Source: Dysgonomonas sp. PF1-14 (GTDB lineage: Bacteria > Bacteroidota > Bacteroidia > Bacteroidales > Dysgonomonadaceae). From it: a stretch of 64,000 bases of DNA. The translations under genes and the position numbers were made by a program. The notes beneath the pieces are model-generated. The model saw nothing but the letters and a program-made list of their open reading frames with translations. It was not told the origin of the DNA and ran no database searches. Below, in pieces: positions 37,386-44,559 of this stretch. Location of the stretch: positions 1 through 64,000 of the forward strand of contig NZ_JARXWN010000018.1 in the NCBI RefSeq assembly GCF_029892965.1, in the 5' to 3' direction. The first letter of the stretch is position 1. Every line of letters begins with the position of its first letter.

Positions 37386-38488
37386 AAGCTTAGATGTTTA
37401 ATGTGATTGTATAATATAATTGCCTCTTGGATAATTTCATCCATATTATAATATTTATAAGCACCCAAACGACCCGCAAAATAGACATCTTTACTTTGTT
37501 CTGCCTTTTTTTTATATTGCTCGTACCGTTTATTATTTTCAGTCGTATTGACAGGATAAAATGGTTCTCCATCATCTTTCCAAGGGGCAGGAAATTCTTT
37601 TGTGATAACTGTATTTGGCTGTTTACCAAATTCAAAGTGCTTAGATTCTATAATTCTGGTGTATGGAGTTTCCCTGTCAGTATAATTAACCGCAGCATTA
37701 CCCTGATAATTCTCTATCTCTAAAGTTTCCATCTCAAAACGTAAAGAGCGGTATTCCAACTGTCCAAAACAATAATCGAAATACCGGTCTATTGCTCCTG
37801 TATAAATAGTAACCTTAGCTTTATTTGTTAATTCTCTATGCGATAAAAAATCTGTATTTATTAATACATCAGCTTTTGCAAAGCATTTTTCGAAAATAGG
37901 ATTATAACCTCCTATTGGTATACCCTGATATATGTCATTGTAATAATTATTGTTATATGTAAACCGAAAAGGTAATCTTCTGATAATAAATGCAGGAAGG
38001 TCTTTGGAGTCTTTACCCCATTGCTTTTCCGTATAGCCTTTTATTAGTTTATGATAGATATCTGTACCAACCAAAGATAAGGCCTGTTCTTCTAAATTCT
38101 CCGGATAAGATACTTGTAGTTGTTGAGATTCTATTTTAGATAAGGCTTCTTTAGGGGTTTTAGTCCCCCATAATTGATAAAATGTATTCATGTTAAAAGG
38201 GAGATTATATATTTCTCCTTTGTAGTTAGCGATTGGGGTATAAACAAAATGATTGAAATTACATAAGGAACGCATATATTCCCAGACAGACTCGTTAGAT
38301 GTATGAAAAATATGAGGTCCATATACATGGACGTTAATACCTTCTATATTCTCACAATATAGATTTCCCCCAATATGAGATCGTTTTTCTACAACCAGAC
38401 AGCGTTTTCCATCCAAAGAAGCTTCTCTTGCAAAAATTGCATTAAAGAGTCCTGCCCCAACCAGAAGGTAATCATATTTATTTTTCAT
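37382..38488 (-). CDS. glf: UDP-galactopyranose mutase
   Basis: A 368-aa flavoprotein converting UDP-galactopyranose to UDP-galactofuranose. It shows the FAD-binding DYLLVGAGLFNAIFA, then GGNLY, YGPHIFHT, a YTEKQWGK motif and the C-terminal YFAGRLGAYKYYNMD typical of the family. The start at 38488 (MKNKYDYLLVGAG) fits family length; an upstream ATG at 38536 would add 16 residues. It overlaps the glycosyltransferase by 4 bp (ATGA) and is the first gene of the peptide operon. Its presence in a RiPP operon suggests a galactofuranose modification, which is inference. Confidence 0.9.
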   Translation of the reverse strand: MKNKYDYLLVGAGLFNAIFAREASLDGKRCLVVEKRSHIGGNLYCENIEGINVHVYGPHIFHTSNESVWEYMRSLCNFNHFVYTPIANYKGEIYNLPFNMNTFYQLWGTKTPKEALSKIESQQLQVSYPENLEEQALSLVGTDIYHKLIKGYTEKQWGKDSKDLPAFIIRRLPFRFTYNNNYYNDIYQGIPIGGYNPIFEKCFAKADVLINTDFLSHRELTNKAKVTIYTGAIDRYFDYCFGQLEYRSLRFEMETLEIENYQGNAAVNYTDRETPYTRIIESKHFEFGKQPNTVITKEFPAPWKDDGEPFYPVNTTENNKRYEQYKKKAEQSKDVYFAGRLGAYKYYNMDEIIQEAIILYNHIKHLSL

Positions 38489-38538
38489 GCTTTTATGTAG
38501 ATTCGTGGTTTGTAAACTTAGGTCTTTATTTAACATTT

Positions 38539-38572
38539 AAGGAGGACATTTGAACAATAAAGGAGGACATTT
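38539..38572. repeat. Two 21-bp spaced direct repeats upstream of glf
   Basis: AAGGAGGACATTT occurs at 38539-38551 and 38560-38572, exactly 21 bp (two helical turns) apart. On the minus strand it reads AAATGTCCTCCTT twice, after a TGTTTAAATG start. This could be a regulator site for the operon or the repeated end of a lost IS21-type element. Confidence 0.5.
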
Positions 38573-38640
38573 AAACACTTTTTGTCATTCAGACACTAGA
38601 GGCAAATTGAGTTTCATGGGGAAAAAGTTATATCCGTTAT

Positions 38641-38656
38641 TTGTTAACGCTAACAA
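38641..38656. promoter_or_regulatory. Palindrome in the operon's upstream region
   Basis: TTGTTAACGCTAACAA is a perfect 6+4+6 inverted repeat in the 282-bp gap between glf and the relaxase gene. It is a plausible operator for the peptide operon; no regulator on the island is clearly linked to it. Confidence 0.35.
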
Positions 38657-38770
38657 AATCATCGACTTAACATTTTTATTAATATAAAAAAAGTCATATC
38701 TTCTAGTTTATAGCTATATTTGACATATTTAGGCATAGTTATTGTACCTAAAAAAAGTATATATTTTTTA

Positions 38771-39994
38771 TTATCTTTTTAATCCTCTTTTTCGTTTTTG
38801 TTCCTGCCGTTTCATTCGTTTTGAGAATACATCTTCTTCCATATCTGTTCCATGCTGCTCAAACAAAGAGAGGAATGAAGAAGATATGTCTATATTCTGC
38901 CTGTTTGGATTATCATAGTTTTGTAGGTCGGCATTAAAACTTTGAGGAACAGGATTCTTGAATCTCTCCTCAAACATATTTGCTGAAAACTCTTTTCCCA
39001 AGCGAGAGCCATTCAGCACAGCTTTATTCTGATAATCAATAAAAGTGACCCCATAAATCCGGTTCTGATCGTTTCTTCTGAATATAGGCTCTATATTTTT
39101 TTCTTTCAGCAGCAGAGAAAATTCATCTATGGATTGAGCTTGTTGCATGGCTTTAGTGATAATCGGCTTCAAGTATTCTCTGGTCTTATTGTCCGCTATC
39201 TGCTGTTTTGATTTCTCAAAATGCTGATTGAGTATCTGCAAATTGATATCCTTGCCGAATAAGGATGATTTAAACGGTGTGCCGACTTTCTGTTTATTAT
39301 CATCCAAAGCCGAATATACCAGTCCTTGATACGGGATATTATTTTGAGTGCCTTTTACTTCTTCAACTGTTACATTCATCTTTTCCAATAAAGTATTGTA
39401 TTCCCCAATAGTTTGGAAGCTGAAATTCCGAAGTATGACTTTAGCGATATTTCCTACCTGCCGTTTTACATCTCCCTCTTTGTAATTCAATGGTTTTGTC
39501 GGGATAGTATATACCTGTTTTTCTTGCTTGGTAGCCGGATGCAGATTGTAGTCTTTCTCAATCTGACGACATATCTTCATTGAGCGTACTTTCTCAAAAT
39601 TGGAATCGATTTTCTTGTCCGTTTCATCTACCCGAATTGATACAACATGAAGATGAATGCGGTCTATGTCCGTATGCTTAAATACTACATAGGGTTGGTT
39701 TCCATAGCCCATATCCAACATATACCTATCAGCTATATCCTTGTAATCTTCATCGGATAGTTTGTCTTTCGGACTGGGATTAATTGATACATGGAATATC
39801 GGGTTTTCGGTTCTTCTATTAGCTGTCAAATAAGGCTCGAATGATTTTAATGTAGTCTGCATAGCAAATAAACCATCCGTCCTCTCATATACATTGTTGG
39901 ATGATAGAAGCTCTGCTTCGTCTTTATCTATCTTATTTTTATTGTACAAAAGCGTACCGAAAAGGGAGGTATTGGAACTTATTTTTGCAACCAT
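38771..39994 (-). CDS. Relaxase/mobilisation nuclease
   Basis: A 407-aa protein of the MobA/VirD2-like relaxase family of Bacteroides mobilisable elements. It has the metal-binding HUH motif in VFKHTDIDRIHLHVV (His107, Asp109, His114, His116) and an upstream FHVSINPSPKD strand. It would nick the island at oriT and lead the strand into a helper conjugation apparatus. It overlaps the mobC gene by 16 bp. The basic C-terminus (KRMKRQEQKRKRGLKR) fits a DNA-binding protein. Confidence 0.88.
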   Translation of the reverse strand: MVAKISSNTSLFGTLLYNKNKIDKDEAELLSSNNVYERTDGLFAMQTTLKSFEPYLTANRRTENPIFHVSINPSPKDKLSDEDYKDIADRYMLDMGYGNQPYVVFKHTDIDRIHLHVVSIRVDETDKKIDSNFEKVRSMKICRQIEKDYNLHPATKQEKQVYTIPTKPLNYKEGDVKRQVGNIAKVILRNFSFQTIGEYNTLLEKMNVTVEEVKGTQNNIPYQGLVYSALDDNKQKVGTPFKSSLFGKDINLQILNQHFEKSKQQIADNKTREYLKPIITKAMQQAQSIDEFSLLLKEKNIEPIFRRNDQNRIYGVTFIDYQNKAVLNGSRLGKEFSANMFEERFKNPVPQSFNADLQNYDNPNRQNIDISSSFLSLFEQHGTDMEEDVFSKRMKRQEQKRKRGLKR

Positions 39995-40410
39995 TCTTTT
40001 TCTAATTGTTGAAGCTGGATTTCTATTTCCTTATAAGTAGTAACCAATCCGATAGTCGCTTTCTCCAATTTGTAGAGATAAGCCAATGCCTTTTTCTCGC
40101 CTAATTGCTCTTTCAGTAAGCGTAGAAGCTGGTTATAATTATTCCCAATCTTTCTCATTTGACCTCTGAACTGGGATAGTTTTATGATATAATCCATCCT
40201 TGCTTTATCAATTATCTTGACTTTCAGGGAACTGTTCAGCACCTTATCCCGGATAAAATGAGCCGGATATTTATATCCCGACAGATGGAACATCGTTTCA
40301 AAACGGATGTTGTCAGCTTCATTGAGCCGCACATAATGCCTATGGATAGCCGGATCGGCTTTAGGCTTACGTCCGGAATTGGATTTTCTTGAATTACTAT
40401 TTGTATGCAT
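39979..40410 (-). CDS. MobC-like relaxosome protein
   Basis: A 143-aa basic protein with GRKPKADPAIHRHYVRLNEADN and a FRGQMRKIGNNYNQLLRLL segment, the hallmark of plasmid mobilisation MobC proteins (RxxxxNxNQ-type). It helps the relaxase melt oriT. The downstream relaxase start overlaps its end, so the two are coupled. Its start is next to the candidate oriT. Confidence 0.85.
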   Translation of the reverse strand: MHTNSNSRKSNSGRKPKADPAIHRHYVRLNEADNIRFETMFHLSGYKYPAHFIRDKVLNSSLKVKIIDKARMDYIIKLSQFRGQMRKIGNNYNQLLRLLKEQLGEKKALAYLYKLEKATIGLVTTYKEIEIQLQQLEKEWLQK

Positions 40411-40439
40411 CTGTTTAGTCTTTAGTTCTTCTTCATTTA

Positions 40440-40690
40440 TAATTGACTTCGTCGATTACTTTGCAGTTCCCCCTTTGGGGATTAAGGGGCTGGTCTTTTA
40501 TCTTTTTTCTCCTGAACTCCGACTTTGGAGGCGTTCCTCCCCCGACTTTCAAAGGAGTGGGGCGAGTTATTTTGAAGCATCTGAAATTATTTTCAGGGGC
40601 TCAAAATACAACTCGCCTTAGACCTATGTCTAAGAAAATCCGCTTGTAGGCGGATTCATTGGTAATCTCTGAATAAGATTCATGCTTTAT
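40440..40690. other. Candidate origin of transfer region
   Basis: The gap between mobC and the DUF3408 gene is rich in inverted repeats: CCCCCTTTGGGG (near 40468), a TCCTCCCCCGACTTTC/GAAAGTCGGGG-like GC-rich pair near 40535-40565, and AATCCGC/GCGGATT (near 40638-40656). Position just upstream of mobC is usual for oriT. No nick site was identified, so this is a positional call. Confidence 0.35.
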
Positions 40691-40715
40691 CGAGAGTAGG
40701 AAGAAAATATCAGAG

Positions 40716-41036
40716 TCAGTCTGATTCATTATCTTCTTCATTGTCGGATCTTCTTGAACCGATAGAATCAATATCTTTTACGAATTGTTCCCCGGCTTCC
40801 TGCCATAGAGCATTCAGCAAATCTTTATTTGTCTGGAAGTGCTCATTTAATATAGCATCTGCCAGTGACGATGTAGTGGTGTAATTATCGAACTTAAATA
40901 AAAAGGCAGTGTCTTTCAGCTTTTGATAAGCTTCTTCACTGACATATATTACCCTGCGGTTGCGTATGCGCTTCTCCAGACAGAACAATTCCGTATATTG
41001 TTCTTTGGTTAATGTGTTAGATTTTCTTTGTCTCAT
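40716..41036 (-). CDS. DUF3408-type mobile-element protein
   Basis: A 106-aa protein with RVIYVSEEAYQKLKDTAFLFKFDNYTTTSSLADAILNEHF, a ribbon-helix-helix-like pattern found in DUF3408 proteins of Bacteroides conjugative and mobilisable elements. The acidic tail is RRSDNEEDNESD. It probably binds DNA during mobilisation. It is transcribed toward mobC across the candidate oriT. Confidence 0.7.
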   Translation of the reverse strand: MRQRKSNTLTKEQYTELFCLEKRIRNRRVIYVSEEAYQKLKDTAFLFKFDNYTTTSSLADAILNEHFQTNKDLLNALWQEAGEQFVKDIDSIGSRRSDNEEDNESD

Positions 41037-41922
41037 AACCGGATAAATTAATGGATTAATAATTTGTTTGAATACAGATTCCCGTGTCGATTACTGCTAC
41101 AAATAAAATCATAAATATCAATGAATTAAAACAAAGCAGCCCGATTGGAGCATTATACTTTCAATCGCTGTATATTGCTTTATAAGCCGGGGAGAGAAGA
41201 CATATATCCTGCTCTATTCTGCTTTCCGGATGAAATAATAACTTATGGCTGTAATGATTCAATAATAGATAGTATCATTGATAGATAGGCAAAAAGACTT
41301 ATTGATATAGAATTATCTATAAATACATATACAAAAACTGATGTCCTTATTTGAATAAGAACCGAAATCCTTCCTTATATAAGGATTAGTATATGAATTG
41401 AAAGAAATATTGAATGAAGGACTGTTCTATGTATTGATTCTGGTATTGATGTCAATCTTGATGCAAATACAAGTGTCAATACTAAAATACTAAAATCCTA
41501 CTATATACCAATATTGAAACACTTACTGAAAAAAATCTGGCTTTCTTCTTATCCTATTGATTATATCGAAGCCCGGCCAACCACTGCCAACGACTACCAC
41601 CCCGCTGTGGATTTACCTACTCTTTCAAAAGAACTCCCGAAATTTATATTGATTTTGCTATTCCATCTGGAATTTGTAAAAAAAACGACACTGTCGGACA
41701 AGGGCTGCCAGTGAATTGAAATGTGATGTTAGTATCAATAATTCGGGTTTACTTTACCGGAAATTTTGGATTAACATTCTTTATGGCATCTATCCGGTGT
41801 CAATCAGCGCCAAATGATGCCAACAGGCAGAGGACTATTGATATAGCCAAATATTGTGCCTTTATTTGCCAGAACGAACGATTATTGAGAAGTATAATAT
41901 AAACCTAAAACAAGATTAGCCT
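41037..41922. other. Gene-poor AT-rich stretch in the island
   Basis: About 890 bp between divergent genes. It holds a small hairpin AATCCTT/AAGGATT (41366-41387), a repeated ACTAAAAT near 41482 and an unsupported frame of 66 codons at 41514-41714. It probably contains the promoters of the flanking genes, but no clean promoter match was found. Confidence 0.5.
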
Positions 41923-42213
41923 ATGGGATTAAAAATTATTGACGAAAAAGTTTTTGAGAGAATGAAGCAACTGATAAGGATGCTTCATGAAAGAAGTAAA
42001 AATATGGTGCCGAAATCGGCTAAAGGAGAATGGGTGGATAATCAGGATGTACTCCTGCTGTTGGGGATTTCACTTCGTACCCTCCAGTCGTACCGGGATA
42101 GGGGCGTATTACCTTATTCGCAGATCGGGCATAAGTGTTATTACAAGCTATCGGATGTGCAGTTGTTATTGGAAAAATCAAGAATTGATAAATCGCTAAA
42201 GAATAAAAGATAA
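41923..42213 (+). CDS. Small HTH DNA-binding protein (excisionase-like)
   Basis: A 96-aa protein with WVDNQDVLLLLGISLRTLQSYRDRGVLPYSQIGHKCYYKLSDVQLLLE, the MerR-like helix-turn-helix of helix_turn_helix_17/excisionase proteins common on Bacteroides elements. Its TAA shares one base with the ATG of the next gene, so the two are co-translated. It probably controls excision or mobilisation. Confidence 0.78.
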   Translation: MGLKIIDEKVFERMKQLIRMLHERSKNMVPKSAKGEWVDNQDVLLLLGISLRTLQSYRDRGVLPYSQIGHKCYYKLSDVQLLLEKSRIDKSLKNKR

Positions 42214-42512
42214 TGGAAGATGAAGATGTATTGGGGAAGAACTCTCCTGAAATCAAGGAGCTGCTGGCTCTGGTACAGGAGACGGAGGATAATATCGAGC
42301 TAAGCCTCAAAGCAAACAAACCCGGACTATATGGCGAACATTACCTGAATAACAAGCAGGTATGCGATCTGCTACATATATCCATGCGCAGCTTGCAGGA
42401 TTACCGGGACAAGGGAAGGATAGCATTCTACAAATTGGAGGGCAAGATACTCTATGCCGAATCGGATATCTATAAGATGCTGGAAGATAATTATTATAAG
42501 GCTTGGCAGTAA
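42213..42512 (+). CDS. Second small HTH DNA-binding protein
   Basis: A 99-aa paralogue of the preceding protein, with NNKQVCDLLHISMRSLQDYRDKGRIAFYKLEGKILYAESDIYKML. Start overlaps the previous stop (TAATG). Such pairs accompany tyrosine integrases in Bacteroides elements and likely act as recombination directionality or regulatory factors; which is which cannot be told from sequence. Confidence 0.78.
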   Translation: MEDEDVLGKNSPEIKELLALVQETEDNIELSLKANKPGLYGEHYLNNKQVCDLLHISMRSLQDYRDKGRIAFYKLEGKILYAESDIYKMLEDNYYKAWQ

Positions 42513-42920
42513 TATAAATCAAGCAAAGTTTAACTAAAAAAGCCAAGCCGGATAGTAGCACTATTACCTCCCTAACTAACAACAATTATTTTTTCTTTTT
42601 CCGACTGGTAACCATTTTTTACAGGAAGCAGAATAAATGAGACAAATCTTTTCCTAAAGGGAAAACCTGTCAGGGCTTGGATTTGGCGTTTTATTCGCTT
42701 CCTGTTCTTTTGTGGGCGGAGGAATAAAAAGAAAATCTTTAAAAATGAGAAGTTTACCTAGAAGTGTACATTATTGTACGCTTCACTTCTTGCCGGAGAG
42801 TTTTTTTGTTATGCAGGGAAACGGAATAACGAAAAGTCTCGCACGGCTTATAAAAATAAAAAGCGGATTGATTAGTTTTAATTCGCTTTCGGTTTTATCT
42901 GTTTTTTCCAAAGTGAAAAA
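42513..42920. other. Gap between HTH genes and integrase
   Basis: About 400 bp downstream of both converging genes. It contains a TTTTCC/GGAAAA inverted repeat (42649-42665) followed by a GC-richer stretch. No gene is supported; the 75-codon frame at 42712 looks fortuitous. Confidence 0.5.
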
Positions 42921-44141
42921 TTATCTGTTATTGAAATGAGCCTCTACATTTGCCATATCCCGCAAGATTGAATTATCCAACACTTTCGCATAATGCTGCG
43001 TCATCAATGTATTGGAGTGACCGAGTATTTTAGCGACATTTTCCATCGATACATTATTGGCTAAAAATACAACTGTTGCCGCCGTATGACGGGCTACGTG
43101 TGTGGTTAGTTTCTTAGTAATACCGCATATATCGGCCAGTTCTTTCAGGTATCCGTTCATACGTTGGTTACTGGATACGGGGAATACACGGTTGCGTTCA
43201 ATACATTCAGGATGAGAAGAGTATTTATCAATAAGTTTTTCAGCTATACTGAGTACTGGAATGTTGCACATATTATTAGTCTTCTGCCTGTTTTTGCGAA
43301 TCCATAAAGCTCCGCTATTATCTCTGACAAGGTGTTCGGGGGAAAGGGCATGTATATCCGTGAAAGCAAGTGCTGTAAAACAGCAAAATACGAATATATC
43401 CCGTACTGTTTCAAGTCTCGGAATAGAAAACTCCTTATTCATCAGTGTTTCTAATTCTTCCTGTGTCAGAAAATCTATATGGGTTTCTTCAAGCCGGAAT
43501 TTATACCCTAGGAAAGGGTCTTGCTTCAGAACTCCATTTACCAAAGCTATACCGATTATCTTCTTAATATTTTTCAAACGGTTTACGACTGAGTTGTGCG
43601 CATTATTACGATGTACTTTCAGATAAGTTTCAAATTTTCGAATGAAGTTAAGGTCTATTTCACGAAGGGGTATGTCTGATAGTCTGTATTCCTTTTTCAG
43701 GAAATCTTTCAGATATTCTGCGGTGGATTCATAACGCATAACGGTCTTTTCTGTAAAATCCTTACCTATTAAAGCACGGACTTCTTTATTATGTTCGTCA
43801 AATGCTTCTAATAAAGTTTTGTTCTCTAGTCCTAAACCTTGATACCTGTTACGAATAGTTTCTACGGTTATAGCTTTGCCATCAATTTCCAGTTCACGAT
43901 GGATTTTCAGGACTTTTGCCCTGACAGATTCAATGTAAAGGTTTAACTCGTCAGCTATGCGGCTTTTACCTTTAGCACATTCTTTAGTTTGGTTCCATTG
44001 GTCGATAGGGATACTGCGACGTATAAGGATATCACAGCTTTTCTTATCCACAGTGATACGCATACAAATAGGTGCTTGTCCGTTCTTTAATAATTTGCCC
44101 TTTCTGAGAAAGAACAAAATACTGAATGATTTTCTTCTCAT
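42921..44141 (-). CDS. int: Tyrosine integrase of the island
   Basis: A 406-aa tyrosine recombinase with an N-terminal arm-binding domain, a SAM-like core-binding domain (about 105-205) and a catalytic domain. Visible residues are His348 and Arg351 (THVARHTAA), His375 (LGHSN) and Tyr384 (HYAKVL), with Lys287 as a candidate beta-strand Lys. The first catalytic Arg position is Ala259 in CFTALAFTDI, a change also known in the IntDOT type of Bacteroides integrases. It lies about 240 bp from the tRNA end and would drive integration at tRNA-Gln. Confidence 0.9.
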   Translation of the reverse strand: MRRKSFSILFFLRKGKLLKNGQAPICMRITVDKKSCDILIRRSIPIDQWNQTKECAKGKSRIADELNLYIESVRAKVLKIHRELEIDGKAITVETIRNRYQGLGLENKTLLEAFDEHNKEVRALIGKDFTEKTVMRYESTAEYLKDFLKKEYRLSDIPLREIDLNFIRKFETYLKVHRNNAHNSVVNRLKNIKKIIGIALVNGVLKQDPFLGYKFRLEETHIDFLTQEELETLMNKEFSIPRLETVRDIFVFCCFTALAFTDIHALSPEHLVRDNSGALWIRKNRQKTNNMCNIPVLSIAEKLIDKYSSHPECIERNRVFPVSSNQRMNGYLKELADICGITKKLTTHVARHTAATVVFLANNVSMENVAKILGHSNTLMTQHYAKVLDNSILRDMANVEAHFNNR

Positions 44142-44326
44142 TTTAAATACAATTTTAATGATACAAAGTTATTAACTCATCATCAAGCTATATCTACGCA
44201 AAATACAGTGTATCAATGAATAAAATCATAATAATGGGACATTTTATGTGGAATCCGAAGTCCCACTCATAAGCCACTAAAGTGTTGCTTTAAACCACTG
44301 TTTTCAGCATAACGGACTAAAATAAA

Positions 44327-44357
44327 AATCCCTAATAATTATTCATTATCAGGGATT
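44327..44357 (-). terminator. Terminator between tRNA-Gln and int
   Basis: Arms AATCCCTAATAAT (44327-44339) and its near complement (44345-44357, one G-T pair). On the minus strand the hairpin is followed by ATTTTTATTTT, a good intrinsic terminator. It lies inside the island and would stop tRNA transcription from running into int. Confidence 0.65.
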
Positions 44358-44381
44358 TACTTCTTTCTTCGTATCTACTCC

Positions 44382-44400
44382 GTTGTCTCACTAAGATTCG
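44382..44400. repeat. attR within the tRNA-Gln 3' end
   Basis: Nineteen bases identical to 26533-26551. They cover the acceptor stem strand and part of the T arm of tRNA-Gln, the usual target of tyrosine integrases. The tRNA on this side is intact. Confidence 0.85.
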
Positions 44401-44453
44401 AACTTAGACAGGCAGAACCAAAATCTGCAGTGCTACCATTACACCATGAGACA
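44383..44453 (-). tRNA. tRNA-Gln (TTG)
   Basis: A 71-base cloverleaf reads on the minus strand: acceptor TGTCTCA pairs with TGAGACA, D arm GGTGTAATGGTAGCAC, anticodon stem GCAGA/TCTGC with loop TTTTGGT (anticodon TTG), and T arm with GTTCGAATC. CCA is not encoded. A matching promoter lies just upstream. It is the integration target of the island and remains intact. Confidence 0.93.
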
Positions 44454-44475
44454 AGCCTATTGCTTAAAAGCAGTG

Positions 44476-44506
44476 CAAAAGTATAAGTTTTTTGTGAATA
44501 AACAAA
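44476..44506 (-). promoter_or_regulatory. Promoter of tRNA-Gln
   Basis: On the minus strand, TTTG (44506-44503), a 19-bp spacer and TACTTTTG (44483-44476) match the Bacteroidetes consensus. The start would be a few bases before the mature tRNA 5' end at 44453. Confidence 0.7.
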
Positions 44507-44559
44507 AAAATACCCTACTTTTTCCCATATTATAGTCAAATATGCGCTATTTTAGCCGT

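Larger units (their letters stand above)
26533..44400. mobile_element. Mobilisable island integrated in tRNA-Gln, carrying a RiPP operon
   Basis: About 17.9 kb bounded by a 19-bp direct repeat of the tRNA 3' end. It encodes a tyrosine recombinase next to the tRNA, two small HTH proteins (possible excision or control factors), a DUF3408 protein, MobC and a relaxase, but no type IV secretion apparatus. It should therefore be mobilisable by another element rather than self-transmissible. The other half is one minus-strand operon for making and exporting a modified peptide. The cargo genes look more AT-rich than the flanking chromosome. Confidence 0.85.

Noticed and set aside
41514-41714. A 66-codon frame in the island
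   Set aside because: No family, no promoter and no coding bias; it sits in an AT-rich gap and looks fortuitous.
42712-42939. A 75-codon plus-strand frame beside int
   Set aside because: It overlaps the end of int, and has no recognisable domain or start context.
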